From contig JAEQBH010006376.1 of NCBI GenBank assembly GCA_016808115.1, positions 18,803 through 82,802 on the forward strand: a stretch of 64,000 nucleotides of DNA, given 5' to 3'. This DNA comes from Tetrastigma voinierianum. Taxonomy: Eukaryota > Streptophyta > Magnoliopsida > Vitales > Vitaceae. Below are positions 22,769 through 34,470 of this stretch, in pieces; the first letter of the stretch is position 1; each line of letters opens with the position of its first letter. The translations under genes were made by a program, and so were the position numbers. The notes below the pieces were generated by a model that ran no database searches, was not told the origin of the DNA, and saw only the letters and a list, made by a program, of their open reading frames with translations.

Positions 22769-23413
22769 TGTTGTTACCTTGATCGTATGACCTTTAGGGC
22801 ATTAGCGGAGCAATGTAAACCTACAAAAAAGGGCGATCCAACGACGGTGGGCTAACCGCCTCTCCGATAATTAAGTCAGCAAAAATGCAGAGAGGAAGAA
22901 GAAGAAAGTTCGCACAGTGGGATTGCATACCTCTCATCATGGGAGTCCTCCTAATTTATAGAAAGTGGTTCATGAATCCTCCTCCTCTTCTTAAAGCACT
23001 TCTTCAGAACGAAATATGTCTTTCCCTCTATCAAAGACTACCATTCCTTATCATGAATTAATCTTCCGAGAAGTAAGGGATTTGGAAACTGGGGAATTCG
23101 TGGATAAATAACTTTTTCGTATTTCCTATCTTTATCCATCTGTCCATAGCGAACTTGCCATAAGCAGGAGGACAACCGCCTGGGGGACTTGGAACCCTAA
23201 ACGGGTTGCCTTGAGGCTGGCCTTTAGGAGGACACCCCCCGACTTTCATAAGCTGGCCTTCGAATTTCCCATATATATAGGTAGTGCTCTCCCAGTTTTA
23301 ATATGGAGGATGGGCTTAGGCCGCTTCACATCGTGGGCTCGACAAACCATGGACCAAGCGAGTCGGGCCCTGGGCCCATCGATTAGTGGGTTTAAAAAAC
23401 AATGGTACTCACA
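22769..23413 (-). repeat. 5' LTR of the Tat element (645 bp)
   Basis: It runs from TGTTGTTACC to GGTACTCACA on the plus strand. The primer-binding site is immediately to its left (22750-22768), which fixes the minus orientation of the element. Confidence 0.9.
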
Positions 23414-23569
23414 TACATCATGACTTTTATAGACTTTTTAAAACTCTTAAAAAATCATTATTGAATACACTATGACTTTTATAGATTCTTTAAAATTAGT
23501 AATCGAATACCCCTTGACTTTGTAATTTCACAAAAGTCTTTAAAAGTCCTAATCTAATATAGTCCCTTA
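23414..23569. repeat. Right part of the MITE-like repeat split by the gypsy element
   Basis: It continues the 'gacttttatagactttttaaaa' units seen at 13290-13403. It ends with GTCCCTTA, where the next element begins. Confidence 0.5.
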
Positions 23570-24484
23570 GAGCATCTCCAAAAGAGCTCTATTTTTTACT
23601 CTATCTCGATATATAGAGCTCTTGTTAAAACATGCTTCCAAAAAAGTTCTCATTTCGGAGCATCTAAAATAGAGACATGAATAGTGCATCTCCTATAACG
23701 CCCCAAAAATATCCTAGTATTTTTATAATATTTTTATTATGTGTTTAGGGTATAAATTGAGCAAACTTGGGGATTTTCTGGGTATTGTTAAATGATCATA
23801 TGTTAAATGTTAAATGATAAATGGATTGGATTATGATTCAATGAATGAACATGGAACGGTACTCCATGTTAAGGTAAAATAGAAAAAATTATCAAATGAG
23901 GACCTAAGGGTCATTTATGATAAAGAAAATATGTTTAAGTGTGAATAGTGAGAATTGAAGTGCAAATAGAGAAAGTATATGGGTTATATGGAAAATTGGG
24001 AGAACTTGACTCAAAAATGGGTTTTAGAGCCAAACATAGCCTTATGATGTTAGGTGACTTAAGACCACATTTGGTCTGTTGAATGGTCATTTGTGCAAAA
24101 ATGTATTTGGAGATTGAGAGAGAGAAAAGCTAGGGTTTTGAGTGAAGATCAAGAGATTGGTGTGGAACTTGCTCTTTGGTGCAAGATCTTACAAGAAAGT
24201 TCAAGAGTGTGCTAGGGCAAGAAGTTTCAAGAGATCCAAAGTAAGAACACAAACCTTGTAAACTCTTTTCTTGTGTTTGGATTTGGGGAAAAACCCTTAC
24301 CTTATGTAAAGGTGATTTTGATCGGTTGTAGATCAGTTTTGGGGTTGTATTGGGTTGAGTTTTAAAGTGTATTGTTGATTGGTATTGGTTTGAATTGGTT
24401 TTGAGGAATGTTTATAAAAAGGAAAATGTTGTGTTTTCAAAGGAGTTGCTGTCAAAAATTTGTCAAAACCCCTGTTCTTGTTTT

Positions 24485-25084
24485 GGCTATAGGTTAACTT
24501 ATAATCATCCAAATGAAGTGATTCCAATGGGTAAAGAACAATAAGAGATAGAGCTACAAATGTATAGAAGGGACTAGGAGCAAATTGTAGCTCTAAGGCT
24601 CCCGAATATGGTCTTAAAGGTGAGTTTCGAGTAGCTCACATGGTATGCTCTGTTTTGGGTGTAGTTGTGGTGTTTTGGCCATAAGTTGAGCTTCAATAAT
24701 TCAAATTGAGTGATTCAAAATTTTGGGTAAACTAGACTTCTAGGGGAATAATTTACTTGAAGGAAGTACAATTAAATTGTAATCCCAAAGTACCCAAAAA
24801 TCTGTCAAAGTGGAGCTATGTGCAGATTCTATTTTGCAAATTAGAATAGTCTAGATGTAAAATGCAATAACTTGAGTTTGGTGATCCAAATTGGATGGTT
24901 CCAATTGGAGAAGAAAACTTATAACCATAACTTCAAATGAGTGAAGGAACTATTACCAATTTATGGAGTTAAGACCCCAGAAATCGAAATAACAGTAGGT
25001 GATCCAATGAGCTGGACATATCGACTAGTTTGGCATTAAAATGTCATAACTTGAGTTTGGGTAATCCAAATGAGATGATTCCAA
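24485..25084 (+). repeat. Four degenerate repeats, ~180-190 bp period
   Basis: Blocks of the form 'cataacttgagtttggtgatccaaatgagatgattccaat' start near 24485, 24678, 24861 and 25037. Spacing is 193, 183 and 176 bp. Confidence 0.65.
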
Positions 25085-26010
25085 TTTATACTGAAAATAG
25101 ACTCATAGAGCTATCATTTTCTTGAAGGAAGCATGAGAAAAATGCTCATATGTCCCCAGAAAATTTTTCAAGTGAAGGAGTATTAGGTAGACATCAACTC
25201 CTGTCCAAAATCCTAGAATGCACAACCAAACGATTTTTCTTTTCTCGGTTGTTCTTTAATTGTGACACATTTGTGATGGATTACGGGTTGGTGACGAGGA
25301 ATCTTGACCCAAGAACAGGATTCTGAGGATAGGAATCGAAGAAAGACAACCTTTTTGAGTTTGTTCTTTAATCCCTCTCTTGTTTCAAATTTGTTAAAGT
25401 TTGTTCTACACTCTTCTTTCATTGTTTCAAAATTGATTGTGAAATACTATGAAATATTGAAATGATTTATGATAAATTGCATATTGATTTGTTTTAAATT
25501 GATTTGAGACATTGCAAAATAAATTGCATATGATAATTTGCATGAGTGTTGAAAAATAAATTATTGTATCCAAATGATATATAATTATTAAATTGTATTG
25601 AATGATTTGAAGGCCTTGAAAAGAATGTTAATCGTTAAATTCGAGTTAAGGATAGATTGGTATATCAATAAGGGTCAAATTAGCAGTACTGCACCGAATG
25701 TAATGAAGTGTCACTCCGATCCGTGAGTCGGAGACAATATTGGTAGTGTCTACGAAATTAATTTTTTTAATAACTAAATAAGAGTACTGGAGACCGCATC
25801 GTATTATAAAACCATTTATACCCCCACCATGTTCCGCAGCCAATCGTGCCGTTGATTCGTTCTCCTATGCACCGAAACATAAGTTAAATCTGGAGCATGG
25901 CAAAATGAAAATAAGATTGAAAAGTGCATGATTTGTGATTTGAATGATTTAGTGCATATGAAATTGCACAACTTAAAATGACCAATGAATTGTAATTTAA
26001 TGTAATGAAA

Positions 26011-26012
<2 letters not shown>

Positions 26013-26099
<87 letters not shown>
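26013..26099. repeat. (AT)n microsatellite
   Basis: About 43 perfect AT dinucleotides. Long Tyr-Ile open frames across it are artefacts of the repeat. Confidence 0.95.
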
Positions 26100-26103
<4 letters not shown>

Positions 26104-28966
26104 AGTACGCATTGGTCATTGAAAATGTACAAAAGCATTGTTGTATAAACATTGCATGAATTGATTTAAACTCGAAATGAAGAGAGAATTGTATGTAACT
26201 ACTAAACATGAAAAAATGCTTAACGTTGTTTCATATCGCAGTATCAAGTAGAAAGTGGCGTGACCGGCACCGCGCGAAGTCATCGCTAAACAGAGCTTTA
26301 GAGTATAAGTAACATCTGCCTCATGCATATCATTTCATTCATGATATTTTGTAATTATTTTGGATTGAACTCAAAGATGTAAAAGTCTTCATAAGAAGAT
26401 CACAATTTTTTTTTATATATTTTTGAAAGTATGGAAATGTATTTCACATATTATGGACAACTAGGGTGAACTCCACAAATATTTTGTACTTGTATTTGAA
26501 AAGGCATGGAATGTCAATTTGTATAAATGCGTTATTCAAGAACAGATATGAACCCTATTTAAATTAAGGAATGTATATTTTGTTTTATCAAAGATATAGT
26601 TAAATTATTATAAAAATGTCGTATTTGTATTTGTATTGGTATTTGAATATATTGTAAAAGTAAAAGTATTGGTGGCGCATCAGATACTACAATTATAGTG
26701 GTATAAGAGCTACAATTAAATTGTTAGAAAAAAATGGGTGTTACATCTCTATATTTAGAGATTCACTATTCACATCTCTAAATATAGAGATGATAAGACC
26801 CACATCTTAATAAACACTATTCTCCTATTATTTTATTATTATACTACTATTCTTTCATCATTTTATTATCATAATAATAAAATAATTATTTTAATTATAT
26901 TTTGATACCATATTTTTATTTTTGATATACTTATATTTATTATTTATTATTTTATTAATATTGAATTACTTTTGATACATAATATTGTAACAAATATAGA
27001 TGCTACAAGTTGAATATATCAGATGAACGGTTTGTCAAACGCCAAGGAATAATAAACGTTACTAATTGGAAGATGCTTACAAAGCTGAAAAACGAATGCA
27101 ACAAACATGAAGCGAATACGAAAGACAAGAAAAAGAAATTATAGGAAAAAAATCTTGACTCCATATCTTATCCATTTGAGTGTGAGTATTTTAAAGTGAA
27201 AAAAATGGAGATTATTGAAAAAATGACTCGCAAATCCCAACAAAGTAGATCAAGTTGTCCTAGTAATGATAATTTTAGTAATTGTAATGAATATGATGGT
27301 GTAAATTATAGAGGTAATTTACCATCTTATTAGTTTTTATATTGTATATTTATCATTTGGTTAATGTATTTTTAGTATGTAGCTTTTATTAATGTTGCTT
27401 TATTTTATAATGTAATATGATGCTCTATAATATAATACTTATTAGTTTAAAATGCATTTTTAGATTTTTAATATATTTTTATTTATTACAATATTATTTA
27501 TTTAATATAATTTTATATTTATATTTAAATATAAATAAAATTATTTTATATATCATATTCTAAAATATTCTAATTTTAAAAAATGAATGCCAAGAATCGA
27601 ATAAGTAATTAAAATAGACATTTAGCCGTCTCTAAATGCTGCTCCATCATCTTTAAATTAAGACGCTAATTTTGAGCGAAAAATAGAGATTTCCTTTTGG
27701 AGATGCTCTATTTTTTACTCATCTCTATATATAGAGATTTTATAGCAATCACTATTCATATATCTAAATAAAGAAATGATAGGATCCACGTCTTAATAAG
27801 CACTATTATCCTATTATTTTATTATTATACTACTATTATTTTATTATTTTATTATCATAATAATAAAATAATTATTTTAACTATATTTTTATAACATATT
27901 TTTATTTTTGACATACTTGTATTTATTATTTATTATTTTATTAATATTGAATTACTTTTCATATATCATATTGTAAAATGATTTTAATATATTGATTTTG
28001 TAGTATTAATTTATTTTTAATAATTTAAATTTTTTCTTAAAATAAATAAATTTAAAATAATTTAATTTTTTATTAAAATTATTTTTTTGACAATGATATA
28101 AATAAATTTTTATTATTTTCATTTATATTGAAAATAAAGATTGTTGGTTGGAGTTTGATATAATAAAACATTAAGATTTTAATTAATTAATGCAATAATT
28201 TCTTAGAAAAAAAAAATACAAATTCATATTGAAAAAAAAACATAGAAATTATATCATGTGATGTTTTGCACAACATTAATTAAACTAATACATTAACTAC
28301 AAGAAACATTGTTACTATATCTTTCTCATAAATGCTCAATTAATGCATTTCGAAGTGCATAATGAGCTTCCTTATTTTTAAATCTTGACTCAATTTTCAA
28401 TCCATTTGAGCGTGAGTATTTCAAGATGAAAAAAATAGAGATTATTGAAAAAATGACTCACAAATGCCAACAAAGTGGATCAAATGGTCCTAGTGATGGT
28501 AATTTTAGTAATTGTAATGAATATGATGGTAAAAATTATGGAAGTGATTTACCATCTTATTAGTTTTTATATTGTATCTTATCATTTGGTTAATGTATTT
28601 TTAGCATGTAGCTTTTATTAATATTGCTTTATTTTCTAATGTAATATGATGCTCTATAATATATATTATTTATTAGTTTAAAATGTGTATTTTTAGGTTT
28701 TAATATATTTTTTTATTTATTATAATTTAATTTATTTAATATAATTTAATATTTATATTTAAATATAAATAAATGTTTCATATATCATATTCTTAAAATA
28801 TTTTAATTTAAAAAAATGAATGTTTGAAGAATGAAGAATGATTTGGAATTGAAAATAGAGATTGCTTTTTAGAGTTGAATCTCTAAAATATGGGTTTCAT
28901 AATCTCTAAATATAGGGAAGATATTAATTTAGAATGAAAAATAAATATTTTCTTTTGCAGATGCTT

Positions 28967-29587
28967 TTAGAGATAAAAATGGAGATCGATGGTGGGTGAT
29001 CTAAGGAAACTAATTCAATTTGGATACTAAAAGCTATGCTTGGTGACCAAGAAAAGGAAGGAAAAACAAGGGAAAAAAAAAAAGTACAACAAACTTGACG
29101 CCACTGAACTTTGACCTATCCCCCCCAACCTTTCAGAAAAGTTAGAGGAAAAACTAGGGAACTCCGTATATTATCCCTTTTTTGTTTCCTTAAACTAACC
29201 AAGATATGTATTGTAAGGAAAATATAACAAGAAGATTTAGGTATTTGAAAATCTTAACAATTTAAAATTAAAAAAAAAATGTTTTCTAGATTGTTTAATA
29301 ATTTTTTTTACTAAAAAAATATTATCAAATCTTGTTTGGTAGATTTTTTACTAAAATATATAAAAATTCTTTTTACTAAAATGATTTTTTAGAAAATATT
29401 TCTAAAAATAGATTTCTGCTTGCTGTGGAGACAAATATGTAAGAATTTTACAAATTATTCCCAAACAGCTCTATCCCGCTCACATAGCGCTCAACTTACA
29501 ATAGCCACACCCAAAGCTCCAACCATCTTGTCAACAACAAAAAACCCTCCGCTTTTTCTTCTTCTTTTTCTCTCTCTCTGGCTAGGC
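28967..29587. other. Upstream region of the aminotransferase gene
   Basis: AT-rich. A short hAT-like end (AAGCTATGCTTGGTGACC) lies near 29031-29048, a TATATAAAA near 29357, and a pyrimidine-rich leader (CTTCTTCTTTTTCTCTCTCT) directly before the start codon. There is no other gene. Confidence 0.45.
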
Positions 29588-30831
29588 ATGGCGACGGCCA
29601 CCACCGACTCTTCTTCTTCTCTTCTCCGAAACCCTAATCGTTCAACTACCATTCGTTTCGGAAAAAACCCTAATCCCTCGCGCGTTAATGGCGTCAATCT
29701 CAGCCTGGTCGTCGTTACAAGCCGATCTCCATAACCTGCTCAACAACCCAGGTCGAATGCCCTCCCACCAGCGCCGCCCAATCCTTGGATCGGGTCTTCA
29801 ATTTCGCGGCCGGCCCGGCGACGTTGCCGGAGAACGTGTTGAAGAGGGCTCAGTCGGAGCTCTACAACTGGCACGGATCGGGCATGAGCGTCATGGAAAT
29901 GAGCCACAGGGTAGTAATTGTCCATAATCCAAAAGGCCGAATCGGATCGAGGGTTCTGTTGATATCCCGCGGAGTACGCCGTCTGTTCGTGCGCGCCACC
30001 AGCCAATTGCCATCCCGTTGAATATATAAACGGGATGATCCGGTGGATATTTTGGTCACTGGATCATGGGGACAAGGCTAAGGAGGCGCAGAAGTCTTGC
30101 GCTTCAGCGTGATCTGGCCCAAAAGTTCAAGAGCCATACCGGCATCCTGTCATTTGATGGATTGACCAGAACCCGACGCCAGTATTTGTATTATTTGCGC
30201 CAATGAAACGATTCACGGAGTTGAATTCAAAGAACTACCCGACTCCCAAAAACAAAGACGCCCTTCTTATAGCGGATATGTCTTCAAATCTCTGCTCAAA
30301 CCTGTTGATGTCTCCAAGTTTGGATTGATTTACGCCGGAGCTCAGAAGAATGTGGGTCCATCTGGGGTCACAATTGTAATCGTGAGGAAAGATTTGGTTG
30401 GGAATGCTCAAGAAATCACTCCCGTCATGTTCGATTACAAGATCCATGTTGAATTCTCTGTACAACACCCCTCCTTGTTACGGGATTTATATGTGTGGAT
30501 TGGTGTTTGAAGATCTGTTGGCACAGGGAGGTCTGAAGGAGGTTGAAGAAGAATATCAAGAAAGCCCAGATTCTGTATGACGCCATGGTGAAGCAACGGG
30601 TTTTACAGACCCAGTTGAAATCAGTGAGTCACTGATGAATGTTCCGTTTACACTGGAGGGTCAGATTTGGAAGCTAGGTTTATCAAGGAGGCTGCAAAGG
30701 AGAAGATGATACAGCTGAAGGGGCACAGATCGGTGGGAGGAATGAGGGCATCCATATACAATGCCATGCCTTTGGCCGGTGTTGAGAAGTTGGTTGCTTT
30801 CATGAAGGATTTCCAGGTAAGGCATGCCTGA
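29588..30831 (+). CDS. PSAT: Phosphoserine aminotransferase, plastid form; intronless, many frameshifts
   Basis: PSAT is a PLP enzyme that converts 3-phosphohydroxypyruvate plus glutamate to phosphoserine in the plastid serine pathway. The ATG at 29588 opens a Ser/Thr/Arg-rich transit-peptide-like leader. The mature part is unmistakable: RVFNFAAGPATLPENVL and YNWHGSGMSVMEMSHR (29785-29910), FGLIYAGAQKNVGPSGVTIV with the PLP lysine in the AGAQKN context (about 30320-30380), YNTPPCYGIYMCGLVFEDLL (about 30460-30525, another frame), and GHRSVGGMRASIYNAMPLAG, VEKLVAFMKDFQ to a TGA at 30829-30831. The segment 29911-30320 needs more than ten one-base corrections to read through, yet the codons between them match the family. 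So it is either a very recent pseudogene or, more likely, a gene in poor-quality sequence. It appears to be a single exon. Confidence 0.85.
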
Positions 30832-31376
30832 TCAATTCATTCAAGAATCTAAGTAGAGTTTGTAGGGATTTTGTCCTTTCTGTTGGTTGTTTTTATCTAT
30901 TGTGGGTAGGTGGTAGGTGTGTGTCTGAGATCTCTCATTCACCCAAAATTCATCCACTATGTTTTGTATCCTGAATCCAGTGATATTAGATTTTCAATAA
31001 TCCATACAGTTGAGTGAGCAATATTTTCCCATAATAATTTTTTCTTATCTCTGAATTTCATTTCTGCTCTCTAGTCTAGTCTACATGTGAAAATTTGATT
31101 TCAAGTTCGAGAGATCATTTGGTTTGAAGCCAAGACAACTCTGTCGTCGGTGGTGGTTGAATCGCCGGCGAGGAGGCGAGTTACGTTTTGTGAGTTATGT
31201 TAAGACAGCAACCTACCCGCAACATCACGGACGGACAGCACAACCCCGCCTCCTACACATATTCATAGAACCTCTTCGCAACTCTGAAAATGACTGCTGA
31301 ATGCTGATTCTTAGTAAAACATGTTTAATACGAGTACCCCCAGAGATCTCCATGGTATCTTCCAGATCCAGACAGA

Positions 31377-31436
<60 letters not shown>

Positions 31437-32355
31437 ACTTTACTGCTAGATTCACCAACTCAACACCCATGGACCCCCTCTGATAAAGACGTTTGCATGT
31501 CTTCTTACATCTTATATCCTAAAAGCAGGTGTTTGGTAAATACTTCCATGGTTTTTAGCTTAGGGAAGCGCCCAAGAAAATTGATCCAAGATTTTTAATT
31601 TTTTTTTTGTTCTGGTCCCACCGGAGCTTTGTCATCATTTCATTGCAATGTAATTCAATTCCACAATATGGGATGTTTTTCCTTTTTCCTTTGACCTTAA
31701 TTAACATAAATATTCTCACCTCACTGAACAAATATATAACAAAAAGGAAGAAAAATAATAAATAAAATATTTTTGTCAAATGATTAAATACTTCATAAAT
31801 TTCTATACAATTTTAATTATATGTTTTCCATGATGGAATCAAATATAATATTTTCTTCACCTCACCTTTCCTCACTATTCTCGAAGACCAAACCAAACAT
31901 AGCTTAAAATGTTCTTTTCCTCAAATATTTTGGAAATAAAATATTGCTAAAACTAAAACCGCAAAAGCAAACTTGTAAAACGGAGTTTGCTTTACAAATG
32001 AATGAAGACATGGGCCGTTGCATCTAATCGATTCGATGGAACCACCAAACGTAGAGTGCTATCACTGGTTCTGGAAGATAGAGAGGGGCACAGGACATTT
32101 AACCTTTTTCAAAAAGATATATCTAATTCTTGCTTTAGTAGTATTTCACTAAAGCACGCTCTTTAATTCTTCGAATTTGCTTGCATTAAAAAAAAAAAAA
32201 AACTAAGTATGGGGAAAAGGGTAAAAGAAATTGCCTGTGTAGCTCTCAAGAATCAAACCCAAATAGCCGGAAATGTTTATCATCCCTCTCTTCAAATTTG
32301 ATGTCCCTCACTCTATCCTACTTCAATATTTGTACAATAGAAGCTGGGAACAATG
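30832..32355. other. Spacer between the convergent PSAT and GRIP genes
   Basis: No gene is seen. It holds a (TA)n tract and a hAT-like MITE remnant from about 31525 (GGTGTTTGGTAAAT) to 31906 (ACCAAACCAAACATAGCTT). The 3' untranslated region of the GRIP gene must lie at the right end. Confidence 0.5.
31379..31433. repeat. (TA)n microsatellite
   Basis: About 27 TA dinucleotides. Confidence 0.95.
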
Positions 32356-34170
32356 TTACAAGAATACAAGATTTCCCATGACAGCGTCTTCACTTTTCAG
32401 TCTGCAGGCAGAGTTGCCAGCACTCATGCAGCTGGATTGCGGATGCAAATAATTTGTAACTGCACTCAGATCAGAAGAATTCTCTCTATTTCCAACATTC
32501 CTGCTGTTATGAAAATGAGAACCTCGAAGAGAGGAGCAGAGTAGATCTGGAGCATCATTTGAAGGACTGGGAGGAACTTCTGTTGAGGAGTGGTATGCTT
32601 GATGGCACTTTTGTATCTGCATTTGCATATAAAAATGAGTGGTGGTTCATCAGAAAACTTTCATAGTTATTTACTCTCAACAAAAAAAATAGATGGGAAT
32701 TTTCTCCCTTTGAATAATTGGAAGGCAAAGAATAATTGCAGCTTCTGATGTTTATACTCAAAATCTGAATGCACTGAAGACATGAACAATCAAGTTGCCA
32801 AACATGAAATCTGGGCGCATGCTAAACAGCATGATAGCATTCCAGCTTAACAACAGTGTAGAGCATGCAAATGACAAATGTGCAGGCATCATCACACAGG
32901 AGACAAGCGACAAGGGAAATAATCTGTGACTGGTGAATAAGTAAGCCCTTAGGTATTGAACCCATCTGACCCACACATACTATTAGAGAAGTTTAAGAGT
33001 TTTCTCTACACAAAAGATAAAGTTAACTGAACGGCTCTGAATGTTTCACAATGCTCATATGTTGCACTGTATATCAGAAGAGCAATTGTTAAATCCCTAT
33101 GCTCCAAGTGGTGCAGGCTAGTAATGCATCCTCAACATCATGCAGAAAAAATCTGAGTAGTGAGACTCTAGTTCAAGATTTTAATGCTAATGGAGTAACA
33201 AGAGGAAAGTGAGAGCTTCACCTCCTCGGGACTGAATTGAAGAAGCATTCCAATCACAGGTAGCAGAGCCTCCACTTCGCCTGTTTAAAAATGTACATCT
33301 GGGTTAAAATTCCTCTTTTCCAAATATCAATATCATTACTCTTGAAAAATTAGAGCTTCATCAATCTAACATATAAAAGATCAGCTAGACTTCTAGTTTA
33401 GAGATTTTCAGAATCCTTTTACACAACAGGTACCTGTCTCAAGAAGCTTCAAGATAACACATTTTCAAATATGTCATATCTACTTCTGCATTCTTTCCAT
33501 TTTCCGGACTTCTTCCTTTAACATGGCTTCCTTCATTCATGAAATTCAATGTTGTGTCAATATGAGGAAATGAGAGAGCCTCTCTCAACAAAAACTAAAT
33601 AAGTAAATAAACAAATTCAAATTTTTTTTTTAATTTTTATTAAGATAAAATGATAATGATAATAAAGGCGTGGATGTGGATTTAAACCTTTAACTAGAAC
33701 ACAAGACCAAAGAAAGAAAGAAAGGACATAATAAAAAAATATGTTAAAATCCATAGTACACATACAGGATGCTACCCTTGAGGTCAGTCTCAAGTGGTAA
33801 AGGAATGGGAAAATGAGTGGGAGGGTTCCAGGTTCAAGTCCCAATGGGGACAAAAATCTACTTATCAAAAAAAGGTTCACATACAAGATGCTAATTGTCA
33901 GAGGGAAGGCATGCATGTAGAATTAGTTTAGTGAGAGAATGCAATGTAAGAGAAAATTATCCCAAAATTGTAATCTTACTAAACTATGCAGAAATCCAAC
34001 TTTCTAATACCTGCTGACTGTGAAGACGATTTTCACGTTCGAGCTCCTCAATTTCCTCCTGATAAAAAACACCTATCAGAAATGATGTAGTACAAAAATA
34101 ATTAAATAAAGAAAAGAGAATGGCTTACTTGAAGTGCTAGAATGTGTCGCTGCGACTGTGCAATATTACT
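32356..34170 (-). CDS. GRIP: GRIP-domain golgin, C-terminal exons
   Basis: Minus-strand exons, in coding order: 34129-34170 (SNIAQSQRHILALQ), 34011-34058 (EEIEELERENRLHSQQ), 33434-33530 (EAMLKEEVRKMERMQK, then a disrupted VDMTYLKN-type start of the GRIP domain), 33222-33280 (EVEALLPVIGMLLQFSPEE), and 32356-32616 (IQKCHQAYHSSTEVPPSPSN to a stop at 32356-32358). This matches the end of plant GRIP protein, a coiled-coil tether of the trans-Golgi network; its GRIP domain binds ARL1-type GTPases there. The Tyr of the TYLKN motif is present. Exon 33434-33530 has small indels that break the frame in the first GRIP helix; identical flanking residues suggest sequence error. Introns are short here apart from the one holding the copia elements. 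Confidence 0.85.
33775..33877 (+). mobile_element. tRNA-derived SINE with 16-bp target duplication
   Basis: An A-box-like GTCTCAAGTGGTAAAGG and a B-box GGTTCAAGTCC (33831-33841) are followed by CTACTTATCAAAAAAAGG. The flanks CACATACAGGATGCTA (33759-33774) and CACATACAAGATGCTA (33878-33893) are a 16-bp duplication with one mismatch. It lies in a GRIP intron, antisense to the gene. Confidence 0.8.
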
Positions 34171-34325
34171 CTCTCTGACACATTAACCATTAAAAATTTA
34201 AATTGAGGGGAAAGAAAAATATTTGAGGCTTCATTTAAAAATGTCTATTGAGTAGTATTGTAATGAGAGGTAATTGAAGAAAAACTGTATATATTTCATT
34301 GATGCAAACCACCTATTTATATATA

Positions 34326-34470
34326 TGTGAAGAGAAAAAATGAGGAATTCCTAATTTTATTATTCCTGCGAATAATGAATCTAATCTCTACATTACATAT
34401 TAGGCTTATATATATAGGACTCACAATAAGTAAGACAATAAAGGAAAGAATGTACAATATCACCTTATAT
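34326..34470 (-). repeat. 3' LTR of copia A
   Basis: It matches 39002-39149 (blocks GAATTCCTAATTTTATTATT and AATGAATCTAATCTCTACAT) with scattered mismatches and indels. Confidence 0.85.

Larger units (their letters stand above)
13404..23413 (-). mobile_element. Tat-lineage Ty3/gypsy LTR retrotransposon, ~10 kb
   Basis: Two direct LTRs bracket a minus-strand gag-pol in the order gag, RT, RNase H, second RNase H, integrase. The 5-bp duplication TACAT flanks it. The primer-binding site lies beside the right LTR: the minus strand reads TTGGTGTCGTCTGTGAGA, a close variant of the TGGCGCCGTCTGTGGGA type common in plant gypsy elements, so the right LTR is the 5' LTR. A purine tract (minus strand GAGAGTGGGGGGCAT, 14035-14049) adjoins the left, 3' LTR. 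The second, archaeal-type RNase H and the antisense ORF between integrase and 3' LTR are hallmarks of the Tat lineage. Many stops and shifts and roughly 10% LTR divergence in the first 70 bases mark an old, dead copy. Confidence 0.9.
23695..26745 (+). mobile_element. Chromovirus-like LTR sequence inserted in the Harbinger-like element
   Basis: It begins TATAACGCCCC (a one-base variant of the common TGTAACGCCCC start) and ends GGGTGTTACA. TCTCC (23690-23694) and TCTCT (26746-26750) are a likely 5-bp target duplication. A primer-binding-site-like TGGTATAAGAGC (26699-26710), near the initiator-Met type TGGTATCAGAGC, lies 35 bases before the end, so the copy may be an LTR plus a sliver of internal sequence. 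No coding domain is visible. Confidence 0.45.
23570..28966. mobile_element. Two Harbinger-like elements joined end to end
   Basis: The left end reads GAGCATCTCCAAAAG after TTA (23567-23569). An inverted copy, CTTTTGGAGATGCTC, lies at about 27695-27709, and a weaker inverted copy (CTTTTGCAGATGCTT) ends near 28966, followed by TTA. A TTA target and GAGCATCTCCAA-type ends are usual for PIF/Harbinger or Tourist elements. The two interiors are homologous: both carry 'ctctatttttta', 'tattttattattatactactatt', and a short coding remnant ending DLPSY or NLPSY-stop (about 27150-27333 and 28380-28563) beginning PFE(C/R)EYFK. No transposase was found. Confidence 0.5.

Noticed and set aside
25816..26209. 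Open frames rich in alternating Tyr and Ile
   Set aside because: They arise only from the (AT)n microsatellite; no start context, conservation or exon structure supports them.
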